NCBI RefSeq assembly: GCF_000719515.1
Contig: NZ_JOGR01000006.1
Location: 62,001-126,000, forward strand
DNA: 64,000 bases
Source of the DNA: Glycomyces sp. NRRL B-16210
Lineage (GTDB): Bacteria; Actinomycetota; Actinomycetes; Mycobacteriales; Micromonosporaceae
Direction of reading: 5' to 3'
How positions within the stretch are numbered: position 1 is the stretch's first letter; every line of letters starts with the position of its first letter. The notes under the pieces were generated by a model, which searched no databases, was not told where the DNA came from, and saw only the letters and a program-made list of their open reading frames with translations. The position numbers and the translations under genes are program-made. Of the stretch, positions 48,052 to 57,018 are shown one piece after another.

Positions 48052-48327
48052 ATGACACCGAATGCGAAGGTGGGGCCTTCGAGTGTCGTCATCGACGAGA
48101 TCTGGACGGTCGAGCGCGTCAAGTCGCTCGGCGTGATGACGAATGTCGAGACGGCCGCGCAGATCCTGGGGATCGGCCGGACGGTCGCTTACCGGCTGGC
48201 GAAGGACGGCGACTTTCCCGTCCAGGTCCTTCGGATCGGCCACAGTTACCGGGTACCGGTGCTGCGGCTGCTCGAGCTGCTCGGGGCGCCCGAATCGACG
48301 AACGAGCGCGACCGGATGATCAACTAG
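48052..48327 (+). CDS. Excisionase-like HTH protein outside the element, 91 aa
   Basis: Residues 30-75 carry VETAAQILGIGRTVAYRLAK, then FPVQVLRIGHSYRVPV and LLELLG, the same winged HTH layout as the element gene at 18500-18769. AGAGGA precedes the ATG. No integrase is nearby. It is either a small chromosomal regulator or a remnant of an older element. Confidence 0.75.
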   Translation: MTPNAKVGPSSVVIDEIWTVERVKSLGVMTNVETAAQILGIGRTVAYRLAKDGDFPVQVLRIGHSYRVPVLRLLELLGAPESTNERDRMIN

Positions 48328-48337
48328 CGAACGCGAG

Positions 48338-48374
48338 GCGGCGGCGCGACCCAGGGGGAGGGGTGCGCCGCCGC
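48338..48374. terminator. Hairpin between converging genes
   Basis: Arms GCGGCGGCGC (48338-48347) and GCGCCGCCGC (48365-48374) with a 17-base loop lie between the stops at 48327 and 48386. Confidence 0.55.
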
Positions 48375-48385
48375 TGTCGTGCTTC

Positions 48386-48667
48386 TCAGCGCTTCCTGCG
48401 CTTGTCCTTGCTCTGGTGGCGGAAGTGCACGAAGAGCCGCCCGAAGTTCTTCGAGTCCTTGTCCACCCGGTGGTACAGGGCCTTGACCTCCTTCTGGTCG
48501 AGGAACCTGAGCACCTTCTTCTTGAGCTGGCCCGAGCCCTTGCCGGGGATGATCTCCACGAGGTCGATCTTCTTGGCGACCGCCTCGTCGATGACCTCCC
48601 GCAGGGCCTTCTCGATCAGCCCGCCCTTGTTGTAGATGTCGTGCAGGTCCAGCACCAGTTTCGCCAT
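48386..48667 (-). CDS. Smr-domain protein, 93 aa
   Basis: The chain is essentially one Smr (small MutS-related) domain: LDLHDIYNKGG at the start (the conserved DLH) and VEIIPGKGSGQLKKKV in the middle (the HGxG-like turn here reads GKGSG). Smr domains cut branched DNA or RNA, or act in ribosome rescue. The C terminus is basic. It lies just after the CDF transporter gene on the same strand. Confidence 0.85.
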   Translation of the reverse strand: MAKLVLDLHDIYNKGGLIEKALREVIDEAVAKKIDLVEIIPGKGSGQLKKKVLRFLDQKEVKALYHRVDKDSKNFGRLFVHFRHQSKDKRRKR

Positions 48668-48676
48668 GGCCCGACC

Positions 48677-49594
48677 CTATGCCCCGGTGCGGGGGATGTC
48701 CGGCTCGATGTAGATGAGCTTCGCGGTGGGGACGGCGGCGCGGATGCGCGCCTCGGCGGCGTCGATCTCGGCGGCGACCTGCTCGCCGGTCTCGGAGGTG
48801 CCGATGCCGATCTTCGCGGCCACCAGCAGCTCGTCGGGGCCGATGTGCAGGGTCTTGAGGTGGATGAGGGTGTTCGCGTCGTCCTCGTTGATGGCCGCCT
48901 CGATCGCGGCGATGTCCTCGTGGGTGGCCGACTCGCCGATGAGCATCGAGCGGATCTCGATGGCCAGGACGACGGCGATGCACACCAGCAGCAGGCCGAT
49001 GACGAGCGTGCCGATCGCGTCCCACACGACGTTCCCGGTGATCATCGACAGTCCCACGCCCAGGAGCGCGGCGACGAGGCCGACGAGCGCGCCGATGTCC
49101 TCCAAGAGGATCACCGGCAGCTCGGGCGAGCGCGAGCCCTTGATGAACCGCACCCAGGACTGGTTGCCGCGCACCGCGTTGGACTCCTTGACGGCCGTGC
49201 GCAGCGAGAACGACTCCAGGATGATCGCCACGACCAGGACGATGACGGCCACGATGGGCGTCTCCAGGCCGTGCCCCTGGTCGGAGAGCTTGTGGTAGCC
49301 CTCGTAGAGGGCGTAGACGCCGCCGATGGAGAACAGGACGATCGAGACGATGAACGCGTAGATGTAGCGTTCGCGCCCGTAGCCGAACGGGTGGGCCGGA
49401 CTGGCGGCCTTGCGGGAGGCCTTGCCGCCGATGAGGAGCAGGACCTGGTTGGCCGCGTCGGCCACCGAGTGGACGCCCTCGGCGAGCATCGACGCCGAAC
49501 CGGTGATCCCGGCCGCGATGAACTTGCTGATCGCGATGCCCGTGTTCGCGGCCAGAGCCGCGACGATCGCCTTGGTGCCGCCTTCTGCTGACAT
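48677..49594 (-). CDS. Cation diffusion facilitator (CDF/SLC30A9-like), 305 aa
   Basis: Six membrane segments and the motifs EGVHSVADAANQ (metal site in TM2) and HPFGYGRERYIYAF (TM2-TM3 loop) place it in the CDF family, the HPFGYGRE form being typical of the SLC30A9-like branch. A C-terminal cytoplasmic domain (about residues 215-300) has ELLVAAKIGI and IYIEPD. It exports Zn2+ or a similar divalent cation. The ATG at 49594 is chosen; the frame runs further upstream without support. Confidence 0.9.
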   Translation of the reverse strand: MSAEGGTKAIVAALAANTGIAISKFIAAGITGSASMLAEGVHSVADAANQVLLLIGGKASRKAASPAHPFGYGRERYIYAFIVSIVLFSIGGVYALYEGYHKLSDQGHGLETPIVAVIVLVVAIILESFSLRTAVKESNAVRGNQSWVRFIKGSRSPELPVILLEDIGALVGLVAALLGVGLSMITGNVVWDAIGTLVIGLLLVCIAVVLAIEIRSMLIGESATHEDIAAIEAAINEDDANTLIHLKTLHIGPDELLVAAKIGIGTSETGEQVAAEIDAAEARIRAAVPTAKLIYIEPDIPRTGA

Positions 49595-49982
49595 CGGCCC
49601 GTCGTTCCTTCCGTTGGCGCGCGCCCGGTGCGTGCGACGCTGACTGAGTGTGTCACGCCTGCGCAACCCCCCTGCTTCGACGAGGCCGCCGGGCCGGCGG
49701 TAACGCACGAGACAGGTCTTCGCGCTTCCGCGAGGGCCGCGGGCGCTGGTACCGTTGGAGGCAAGTTGACGCCCCGGAGGCACCGCCTCCGGTCAGGGCG
49801 CACGCGCGTACACCGCCAAGGGGAGCCCGCTCCCCGGCCGGAGGCCTCACCGAGGCGCTCGGCCCCTGTGCACGCGGCGCCCCGCGTCACCGAGCACGGA
49901 CCGAGTGGTGGACCGGTTCCGGCTGAAGACCCGTCCGGGTCTTGCCGAGAACCGAACGCTTCGAACCACTTGGAGTGCCGCC
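49595..49982 (+). promoter_or_regulatory. Structured leader region before the MFS gene
   Basis: No gene is supported in these 388 bases. On the plus strand several hairpins follow each other: CCGGAGGC-ACC-GCCTCCGG (49774-49792), GGGGAGC-CC-GCTCCCC (49820-49835) and AAGACCC-GTCC-GGGTCTT (49926-49943), the last 40 bases before the start. The series could be an attenuator or other cis-acting RNA for the exporter. It matches no riboswitch class that I recognise. Confidence 0.4.
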
Positions 49983-51209
49983 GTGACCGCCCTCGACCAT
50001 TCGCTCGCCCCTTCGCCGAGCGCCCTTCCCTCCACCGACGCCGCGCCCGAGCGCGCCACGCCCAGGCAGTGGCTGGCCGTCGCGGCCGTCGCCCTCGGCG
50101 TCTTCGCCGTCATGACCTCCGAAGTCCTGCCCGTGGGGCTGCTCACCCCGATCGGCTCGGCGCTGGGCGTCAGCGCCGGCACCGCCGGCCTCATGGTCAC
50201 CGTCCCCGGGCTCGTGGCCGCCGTCGCCGCGCCCGTCAGCATCGTCGTCACCCGCCGGCTCGACCGGCGCCTGGTGCTCATCGGCCTGGCCGTGCTCGTC
50301 GCCGGGGCGAACATCGGCGCGGCCACCGCCGGCACCTTCGAGCAGCTCCTGGCCGCCCGCGTCCTCGTCGGGCTCTCGATCGGCGCGTTCTGGGCCGTCG
50401 CCGGCGGCATCGCGCTGCGCCTGGTGCCCGCGCGGGACGTGCCGCGCGCGACCGCGGCCGTCTACGGCGGCATCGGCGCGGCCACCGTCCTCGGCGTCCC
50501 CGCCGGGACGCTCATCGGCGACCACTTCGGCTGGCGCGCGGCCCTGTGGGCCCTCGCCGGGCTCGCCGTCCTCGTCATGGTCGCGCTCACGCTCCTGGTG
50601 CCCCGGCTCCCGTCGAACACCTCGGTCTCCTTCGCCTCGCTGCCGAGGCTGGTGCGGCGCAACAAGACCGTGCGCACCGGCCTGGCCCTGACGTTCTTCA
50701 TCGTCACCGGGCACTTCATCGCCTACACGTTCATCAGCCCGATTCTCCAGGGCAACGGGATCGCCGCCTCGCAGGTGAGCCTCTTGCTCCTGGCCTTCGG
50801 TGCGGCGGCGCTGGTCGCCACGGTCGCCTCGGGCTCGCTCATCGGCGGCCACCTGCGCGCCACGCTCGCCGGGCTCGGCATCGCCATGGCGGTCGGCATG
50901 GCGCTCATGGCCTTCGCCGTCGGCGACCTGTTCTCGGCGACCGCGGTGCTCCTGCTGTGGGGCGCGGGCTACGGCCTGGTCTCCCCGGCGGTGCAGACCT
51001 GGTTCATGAAGGCCGTCGACCCCGGCGAGGTCGAGGTCGCGACCTCGCTGAACACGGTCATGTTCAACCTGTCGATCGCGGCGGGGTCCTTCGCCGGGGG
51101 CTTCGTCGTGGACGCGACCGCCCCGAGGGGGGTCCTGTGGATCGGCGCCGCCCTGCTCGTCCCGGTGGTCCTCATCGCCGCCAAGGGGATGCGTTCGCGC
51201 AGGGCCTAA
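49983..51209 (+). CDS. MFS exporter, DHA1/NepI-like, 408 aa
   Basis: Twelve membrane segments and the early MTSEVLPVGLLTPIGSALGV and ARVLVGLSIGAFWAVAGGIA segments fit the DHA1 drug/purine efflux group (NepI/YdeA-like). The RR-LDRR loop after TM2 is the usual MFS signature region. The GTG at 49983 has TTGGAG upstream. Its stop overlaps the stop of the converging gene by four bases. Substrate unknown. Confidence 0.85.
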   Translation: MTALDHSLAPSPSALPSTDAAPERATPRQWLAVAAVALGVFAVMTSEVLPVGLLTPIGSALGVSAGTAGLMVTVPGLVAAVAAPVSIVVTRRLDRRLVLIGLAVLVAGANIGAATAGTFEQLLAARVLVGLSIGAFWAVAGGIALRLVPARDVPRATAAVYGGIGAATVLGVPAGTLIGDHFGWRAALWALAGLAVLVMVALTLLVPRLPSNTSVSFASLPRLVRRNKTVRTGLALTFFIVTGHFIAYTFISPILQGNGIAASQVSLLLLAFGAAALVATVASGSLIGGHLRATLAGLGIAMAVGMALMAFAVGDLFSATAVLLLWGAGYGLVSPAVQTWFMKAVDPGEVEVATSLNTVMFNLSIAAGSFAGGFVVDATAPRGVLWIGAALLVPVVLIAAKGMRSRRA

Positions 51210-51826
51210 CCCCGGGCGCTGAGGCGCAGCCCGACCAGGAGCCACGCGAGGCCCGCCTGGCCCTCGGTCGCCGCCCACGTGAGGACCGGCGCGGACGGCT
51301 CGCCCAGGGCCAGTCCGAGGCCGACGCCGATGAGCAGGACCGGCAGGCCCGCGGCCAGCGGGACCGCGACGATTCGCGGCACGCTGCCCGCCCGCAGGCA
51401 CGCCAGGCCGAGCACGGTCGCGCCCGCGTACATCAGGTGCGCCAGCGACCACGCGGGGATGCCCGCGATCGCCACGATCCCTTCGGCCGCTTCGGGAAGC
51501 GCCGGCCCGATGAGGTTCACCAGGTACCCGACGATCGTCGCGACCAGTCCGATCCTGATCAGCCCCGTGCCCCAGGAACCGAGGCGGCCCAAGGACTCCC
51601 CGCGCACGAACGCGTTCATCCCGACCAGCACGCACGCCACCGCCGCCAGACCGGCCGCATTGGACACCAGGTACCCAATGGTGCCGGGCGGCGCGTCCGC
51701 GACGTATCCGGCGGCGGCGAACACGACCGCGCCCGCCGCCATCGCCACGCCCGCGGCCCGGACTCTCGACTCCGGGCCCGCGGTGCGATCATCGGTCCAT
51801 TGGGCCTGCACTATCCGGGACTGCAT
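51206..51826 (-). CDS. Hypothetical polytopic membrane protein, 206 aa
   Basis: Six hydrophobic segments are seen (for example AAGVAMAAGAVVFAAAGYVA, YLVSNAAGLAAVACVLVGMN, IVAVPLAAGLPVLLIGVGLG). I do not recognise the family. The ATG at 51826 follows AGGAG. It is downstream of the AraC-type regulator on the same strand, separated by 141 bases. Confidence 0.7.
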   Translation of the reverse strand: MQSRIVQAQWTDDRTAGPESRVRAAGVAMAAGAVVFAAAGYVADAPPGTIGYLVSNAAGLAAVACVLVGMNAFVRGESLGRLGSWGTGLIRIGLVATIVGYLVNLIGPALPEAAEGIVAIAGIPAWSLAHLMYAGATVLGLACLRAGSVPRIVAVPLAAGLPVLLIGVGLGLALGEPSAPVLTWAATEGQAGLAWLLVGLRLSARG

Positions 51827-51967
51827 CAGCTCGGTCTCCTCCGGCTCATCAGGGCTCCGCGCCCTGCAACCCGATGCTCCCGTCCCGGCGATCGCAACGG
51901 CCTCCCCCGTAGGGGCCGAAGCGATCCCCCGCCCGAGGGAGCCCGGCACGCCTTGGGCGGCAACGGC

Positions 51968-52942
51968 TCAGGCGACCAAGGCGGGTTCGGGCCGGAGCAG
52001 AGCCGGGAGCTCGGAGGGCTCGCACGTGGGCGCCTCCCTGCGGAACCGCCCCGGCGGCCTGCCGAAGTCGCGTTTGAACGCGGCGGCGAAGGCGAACTCG
52101 GAGGCGTACCCGACCTGCCGGGCCACCGCGGCCAGCGGCAGGTCGGTGTCGGCGAGCAGCCGCGCCGCGAGCGTCAGGCGCCACGAGGTCAGGTAGTTCA
52201 GCGGCGGCCTGCCGACCAGCCCGGTGAACCGGCGCGAGAACGCCGAACGCGACAGGCCCGCGACCTCGCCCAGCGAAGCGACCGTCCACTGCCTCGCCGG
52301 ATCGGCGTGGATCGCCTCCAGCGCCGCCGTGACCGGCCGGTCCGCGAGCGCCGCGGCCCACCCGCCGAACCCGCAGTCGCGCGTTCCCGGGTCGAGCGTC
52401 GCCCGCAGCAGGTACATCAGCACCGCGTCGAGCAGCGCTCGCACCAGCGTGTCGCCGCCGCTGCGCTCGGCGCGCAATTCGTTGTCCAGCATGGCGATCG
52501 CCCCGGCCAGCTCCGGCCGCGCCCGCGGATCGGACCTGACGTGCACGAACTCGGGCAGCGAGCCGATCAGCGGGTGCGTGCGGCCGGGCGCGAGCTCGTA
52601 GGCCACGCACAGCAGCACGTGCGAGGCCGCCGGATCGTCGGACCGGATCACCGTCCCGGCCGGCCCGCCCTCGCCGGCGCAGGGCGGCCCCGGCGGCGTG
52701 CCCGGCGCGTCGGCGACGGTGTGCTCGGCGCCGCGGGGCACCACGACCGCGTCGCCCTCGGCCAACGCGATCGTCTCGCCCGAAGGCGCGGTCAGGACCG
52801 CCTCGCCGCGCACCAGGATCTGGATCCCGAACCCGCCGGAGCGGTCGCGGCGGTGGCTCGACCATGGTGCGACCGAGGGGAACCGGGCCGCGAACGGGCG
52901 GCCGGTCCGCAGCACGGTGAGTACATCGCTGAGCACGTCCAT
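51968..52942 (-). CDS. AraC-family regulator with N-terminal cupin, 324 aa
   Basis: The N-terminal half is a cupin (GFGIQILVRGEAVL, AEGDAVVVPRGAEHTV). The C-terminal 100 residues hold the two AraC HTHs: TVASLGEVAGLSRSAFSRRF and LAAVARQVGYASEFAFAAAF, followed by GRPPGRFRR. The cupin-6/AraC form often controls a neighbouring transporter or oxidoreductase. It is divergent from the DUF6069-like gene and upstream of a membrane protein. Confidence 0.92.
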   Translation of the reverse strand: MDVLSDVLTVLRTGRPFAARFPSVAPWSSHRRDRSGGFGIQILVRGEAVLTAPSGETIALAEGDAVVVPRGAEHTVADAPGTPPGPPCAGEGGPAGTVIRSDDPAASHVLLCVAYELAPGRTHPLIGSLPEFVHVRSDPRARPELAGAIAMLDNELRAERSGGDTLVRALLDAVLMYLLRATLDPGTRDCGFGGWAAALADRPVTAALEAIHADPARQWTVASLGEVAGLSRSAFSRRFTGLVGRPPLNYLTSWRLTLAARLLADTDLPLAAVARQVGYASEFAFAAAFKRDFGRPPGRFRREAPTCEPSELPALLRPEPALVA

Positions 52943-53071
52943 GCCGCGAGCCTAACGGGTGCAGGACGATCGCGTATGAACCGAGGACGCTCGCCGATGG
53001 GCGGAGCGCCCGCGCTCCCGTAGGTTCGGGGCAGAACCCCCGATCCCGACTCACCACAGTGGAGACACCAC

Positions 53072-53500
53072 ATGTCCGAAGCAGATGCCAAGACCCGCAA
53101 CGCCGCACCGGTCTGGCGCACCCGGCTCCTCGCGCTGATCGCGGCCGCCGTCGGCGCCGCCGCGGTCGGCGTGATCGCCTCGCTGAGCGGCGCCGAGATG
53201 GTGGCGGCCAACCCCGGCCAGGACCCGATGGCGATCGGACCGGTGGTCGCGCTCGTCGCCGCGCTGATCGCGGGCGGCCTCGGCTGGCTCGCCCGGGCCC
53301 TCCTCGACCGGTTCGCGCCCCGCAGGGCCGCGGTGGTCTGGCTCGTCGGCGCCGCGGTCGTCTTCCTCGTCCAGCTCTTCCCGCCGCTGGTCACCGAGGC
53401 CTCGACCGGCACCAAGGCCGCCTTGCTGCTGATGCACGTGGTCGTGGCCGCGATCCTGGTCCCCGTCCTCGGCGCCCGCCGCAAGGACCGCGAGGCCTGA
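53072..53500 (+). CDS. DUF6069-like membrane protein, 142 aa
   Basis: Four membrane segments in 142 residues (starting RLLALIAAAVGAAAVGVIAS, ending LLLMHVVVAAILVPVLGARR) and a PMAIGPVVALVAALIAGGLGW stretch fit the DUF6069 family. It is divergent from the AraC-type gene, which probably regulates it. No function is known. Confidence 0.65.
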   Translation: MSEADAKTRNAAPVWRTRLLALIAAAVGAAAVGVIASLSGAEMVAANPGQDPMAIGPVVALVAALIAGGLGWLARALLDRFAPRRAAVVWLVGAAVVFLVQLFPPLVTEASTGTKAALLLMHVVVAAILVPVLGARRKDREA

Positions 53501-53509
53501 GCCGCAAGG

Positions 53510-53544
53510 CGAAGCGGGCCGGCCGCATCGACCGGCCCGCTTCG
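53510..53544. terminator. 13-bp stem terminator between converging genes
   Basis: CGAAGCGGGCCGG (53510-53522), nine-base loop, CCGGCCCGCTTCG (53532-53544): a perfect stem between the DUF6069-like stop and the chitinase stop. Confidence 0.8.
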
Positions 53545-53549
53545 CGTCC

Positions 53550-54467
53550 TCAGCAGTAGAGGTTGCCGCCGGGGGCGACGCCCAGGATGCCGGTGAAGCC
53601 CTGGTAGAGGGTCACGCGGCTCTGGACCTGCGCGGGGTTGCCGCCGTCGCATTCGATGGCGCCGTTGATGGAGCGAATGGACTCGCCGAACCCGGCGCCG
53701 GTCGTCATCGCCGTGTGGCCCGACATGGAGCCGGGGCCGCTCTGGGTGTTCCAGTACCAGAGCGCGGTCTGCCAGGCGACCGTCGGGTCCTGCTCGACCA
53801 GCCACGGGTTGGTCAGCAGCGGCAGGCCGAGCGCGGCGCCGGCGGCGTTGTAGTTGAAGTTCCAGCTCAACTGGACCGGGCCGCGACCGTAATAGGCGTC
53901 GTTGCCCGCCGGGCAGCCGTAGGGCTGGCCCGAGTCGCAGTAGTGCGGGTAGTTCGCCTGGTTCTGCTCCACGATGTGGACCAGGCCGCCGGTCTCGTGC
54001 GAGGCGTTCGCGAGGAACGCCGCGACCTCCTGGCGGGCGACGGTGTCGCCGCCGGTGTTGCCGAAGGCCGGGAACGAGGCGGTCGCGTTGATGAAGCCCT
54101 GGTAGGTGTAGAAGGAGTTCCGGTTCGGGAACATCTGGTTGAACTGGGCCTCGGAGACGACGGCGCCGGACGGGTCGGGGCCGGGGTCGCCGGGGCCCGA
54201 GCCGCCGCCGCAGGCGACCGGGTCGCGCCATACGCCCCACTCGCCGGTGGTGCCGGGGGTCTCGCCCTGGGTCCACCACTGGGCGGTCCAGTTCTGGCCG
54301 TTGTGGGACGCGACATTGCCCTGGGTGTAGACGGCACCGGCGTTCCACGGTGCGGCGCAGGCGGTTTGGGCGCTGGCGGCCGATGCGGACACGCCGGTGG
54401 CGAGCGCCAGCGCGAGGGCGAGGGAGCCGAGCAGTGCCATGAGTCGGCGGTGAGGTCGTCGGGACAT
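53550..54467 (-). CDS. Secreted GH19 chitinase with CBM5/12, 305 aa
   Basis: A signal peptide (residues 1-34, ending ASAASAQTA) is followed by a carbohydrate-binding module (residues 36-87: APWNAGAVYTQGNVASHNG, WTAQWWTQGETPG), a Gly/Pro linker, and the GH19 catalytic domain with ANASHETGGL (catalytic Glu) and YYGRGPVQLSWNFNY. It hydrolyses chitin outside the cell, giving saprophytic or antifungal activity. Length and motifs look complete. Confidence 0.95.
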   Translation of the reverse strand: MSRRPHRRLMALLGSLALALALATGVSASAASAQTACAAPWNAGAVYTQGNVASHNGQNWTAQWWTQGETPGTTGEWGVWRDPVACGGGSGPGDPGPDPSGAVVSEAQFNQMFPNRNSFYTYQGFINATASFPAFGNTGGDTVARQEVAAFLANASHETGGLVHIVEQNQANYPHYCDSGQPYGCPAGNDAYYGRGPVQLSWNFNYNAAGAALGLPLLTNPWLVEQDPTVAWQTALWYWNTQSGPGSMSGHTAMTTGAGFGESIRSINGAIECDGGNPAQVQSRVTLYQGFTGILGVAPGGNLYC

Positions 54468-54488
54468 GGGTTCACCTCTAATCCATAA

Positions 54489-54520
54489 GGAAGCTTTACT
54501 TATAGATAAAGGTAACTTTC
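54489..54520. promoter_or_regulatory. AT-rich imperfect dyad upstream of chitinase
   Basis: GGAAGCTTTACTTA, four bases, TAAAGGTAACTTTC: 9 of 14 positions pair. This is the only AT-rich block in the gap and sits about 25 bases before the chitinase start, where promoter and operator are expected. It does not match the Streptomyces chitinase direct repeats. Confidence 0.45.
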
Positions 54521-54615
54521 ACGGCGCAACGGCACAAGACTCCAGAAGCGACAGATTTCAAAGATCGCGGACACCCCACGCTCCCGCGAACGGCCGCAAG
54601 GCGAAACGCCCGGTG

Positions 54616-55374
54616 TCAACGCCGTAAAGGGCGCGGGAGCGAATCGGGGTCCCGGTCGGTGAGGCAGTACGCGAACCCCGCCGGGTCGCGCATGACCTGC
54701 CAGTGCCGGTGCGTGCGCACCGGCACTGCACCGAAACCCACGTGCCGCTCGGTCTCGGCCGCGACGTCCGAGCAGGACAGGTCGATGTGCGCCGCGGCGG
54801 CCCGGCCCTCCTCGGCCTCGTCGAGTCGCTGAAGCAGAAACCGCAGCGGCAGCTCAGGGGGCGTGAGGAGACGGCGGTACGCCGGGTCGTTCGTGCCCGC
54901 CCTCGGCCAGCCGGTCATCGACTGCCAGAACGACAGCTCGTGGTCGAAGTCCTGCGGCGGAACGTCCACGCACAACTGATCGGTGCGGGTGCGCCCGCCG
55001 GCCCACGCGATCGAGGCCGGGACCTTCACTTCCCCGAGGTGCTCGACCACGCAGAACGCGAAGCCGCTGGGCGAGTGCAGGACCACCAGGCCCGGCTCGC
55101 GGTGGACGAGGCTCGCGCCGAGCACCTGGGCGCGCTCGGCCTCGGCCTCCACATCGTCCACGTGCAAGTCGAGATGGTTGCCGCCCTTGCCCTCTCGCAC
55201 GCGCTGGACGCGCAGATACGGGTCGCCCTCGGCGGGACGCAGCGTCGCGAACGCCCCGTCGGGGCCGCGCCGGGGCGAGAGCGTCGACGCCGTCACCTTG
55301 AGCCAGAAGGCCGTACCCTCCTCGAAGCCCTCGGCGGGGAAGTCCCAGAACGCGGTAGTCCATCGGATCGCCAT
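54616..55374 (-). CDS. VOC (glyoxalase-like) family protein, 252 aa
   Basis: Two VOC-type halves are seen: residues 60-115 (NHLDLHVDDVEAEAERAQVL, VLHSPSGFAFCVVE) and residues 190-250 (AHIDLSCSDVAAETERHVGF, VMRDPAGFAYCLTD). This tandem is common in actinobacterial VOC proteins of unknown substrate. The first half keeps the His, the second also. A soluble, cytoplasmic protein. Confidence 0.88.
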   Translation of the reverse strand: MAIRWTTAFWDFPAEGFEEGTAFWLKVTASTLSPRRGPDGAFATLRPAEGDPYLRVQRVREGKGGNHLDLHVDDVEAEAERAQVLGASLVHREPGLVVLHSPSGFAFCVVEHLGEVKVPASIAWAGGRTRTDQLCVDVPPQDFDHELSFWQSMTGWPRAGTNDPAYRRLLTPPELPLRFLLQRLDEAEEGRAAAAHIDLSCSDVAAETERHVGFGAVPVRTHRHWQVMRDPAGFAYCLTDRDPDSLPRPLRR

Positions 55375-55606
55375 CCCCCGAGCCTATGCCGCCGCCGGCC
55401 CCCGAAGGCGCCCTCAACCTGAAACGCGACAGTTCCTCGATGAACTCGGACACCGCCGCGCCGCCCCCGGCCCCTCCACAGCGACCCCTGGTACCGGGTG
55501 GGGATCGGGGGGTCCGACTGCGGCAGTAGTACTCAGGTACGACGTTTCGGCTGATCAGAGGGTGTGGTTACAGTGGGGCCGTTCGAGCCCTACCGAAAGG
55601 TTCCCC

Positions 55607-56308
55607 ATGTCCGCTGACCGCCCCCACGGCAATCGCACCGTCGTCGCCGAGCCCGCCTGGGTCGCCCCGGCCTTCCTCACGGTCCTGCCGGTCCTCGGCG
55701 CCGCACTCGGGTGGGGCCTGACCTTCGCCGCCGAATGGTTCACCGGACTCGCCTGGTTCCCCTTCCAAGGCCTGATCGAACGCTTCACCGAACTCTCCCA
55801 GACCGTCCAACTGGTCATCGCGATCCCCCTCGGCCTCGTCGTCGGCGTCCTCCTCGGCCTGACGGCCGTCCACGAAATGCTCACGGTGACCGTCGACTCC
55901 GACCGCATCAGCCTCAAACGCGGCGACTTCGAGCAGTCGGTCGACCGGGCCGAGATCGCCTCGGTCTTCGTGGAGGACAAGCGACTCGTCCTCCTCGGCC
56001 ACCGCCGCCAGGAACTCGCCCAGGTCGCGTTCGACCTCGACCGCGACAAGCTCGCCGCCGCGCTCCGCCGCCACGGCTACACCTGGCGGCCCGAGGGCGA
56101 CCCCTACGGCTCCCAGCTGCGCCGCTGGGTCCCCGAAGGCGAAGGCCTGCCGCCGGGCGCCGACGCCCTCCTCAAGGCCCGCCAGCGCGCCCTGGAGAAG
56201 TCCAAGGACGACGACCTGCGGGAGCTGCGCGATGAGCTCGCCGGACTCGACGTGGTCGTCCGCGACAAGGACAAGAAGCAGTACTGGCGCCCCGCCGACC
56301 CCGCCTGA
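55607..56308 (+). CDS. YqeB-like membrane protein, 233 aa
   Basis: Two membrane segments (about residues 22-45 and 66-86) precede a cytoplasmic domain of 145 residues with LTVTVDSDRISLKRGDFEQS and VFVEDKRLVLLGHRRQELA, followed by a charged helical tail. The order resembles the YqeB family. GAAAGG lies before the ATG. Function unknown. Confidence 0.7.
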   Translation: MSADRPHGNRTVVAEPAWVAPAFLTVLPVLGAALGWGLTFAAEWFTGLAWFPFQGLIERFTELSQTVQLVIAIPLGLVVGVLLGLTAVHEMLTVTVDSDRISLKRGDFEQSVDRAEIASVFVEDKRLVLLGHRRQELAQVAFDLDRDKLAAALRRHGYTWRPEGDPYGSQLRRWVPEGEGLPPGADALLKARQRALEKSKDDDLRELRDELAGLDVVVRDKDKKQYWRPADPA

Positions 56309-56397
56309 CCGGACCCGGTCGCCCGACCCCGTCAATGTACCGATGCGGCCGGGCCCGCCCGGTGCGAACATCGACGCTCGACACCGGGGGAGCCGCC

Positions 56398-57018
56398 ATG
56401 ACCGTACTGCTGATCTTCGCGCTGGCGATCCTGATCGCCGCCATCGTGCCGGGACCGGACTTCGCGATGGTCGTGCGCAACACCGTCCTTTCGGGGCGCG
56501 CCAGCGGCATGTGGACGGCCGTCGGGATCGGCCTGGGGGTCTCGGTCTGGGTGGTCGCCACCTCGTTCGGGCTCGCCGCGCTGCTGGCCGCCTCGGCGTT
56601 CGCCTTCTCCGCCGTCAAGCTCGCCGGCGCCGTCTACCTCGTCTACCTCGGCATCCGCTCGATCCGGGTGGCCGTCAAGGAAAGGCGCGCTCCCGCCGCG
56701 GCGCTCGACCTCGGGCGGGCGATGAGCCGCTGGGCCGCGTTCCGCTCGGGCCTGCTGTGCAATCTCCTCAACCCCAAGGCGGTCGTGCTCTTCACCGCGC
56801 TCATGCCGCAGTTCATCGCAGGGGACGGCGCCGGGAGCGCGCTCGTCTTCGAGCTCGCGGCCGTCGGGATGTCGGTGTGCGCGGGCTGGTACCTGCTGCT
56901 GGCCGGCCTCATCGGGTTCATGCGCTCCCTGCTGGACCGGCCCCGCGTGCGCGCCTGGCTCAACGGCGTCACCGGCGCGGTCATGGTCGCCTTCGGACTG
57001 CGCGTGGCCGCGAACTGA
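56398..57018 (+). CDS. LysE-family exporter, 206 aa
   Basis: Five to six membrane segments and the LysE/RhtB signature at the N terminus (IVPGPDFAMVVRNTVLSGRA) and in the middle (FRSGLLCNLLNPKAVVLF). The family exports amino acids or related small molecules. The ATG at 56398 has GGGGGAG upstream. No regulator is adjacent. Confidence 0.93.
   Translation: MTVLLIFALAILIAAIVPGPDFAMVVRNTVLSGRASGMWTAVGIGLGVSVWVVATSFGLAALLAASAFAFSAVKLAGAVYLVYLGIRSIRVAVKERRAPAAALDLGRAMSRWAAFRSGLLCNLLNPKAVVLFTALMPQFIAGDGAGSALVFELAAVGMSVCAGWYLLLAGLIGFMRSLLDRPRVRAWLNGVTGAVMVAFGLRVAAN

Noticed and set aside
49628..53023. 1131-codon plus-strand frame
   Set aside because: It runs through the MFS gene and antisense to the membrane and AraC genes in a shadow frame rich in Arg and Pro; no ribosome binding site and no motif.
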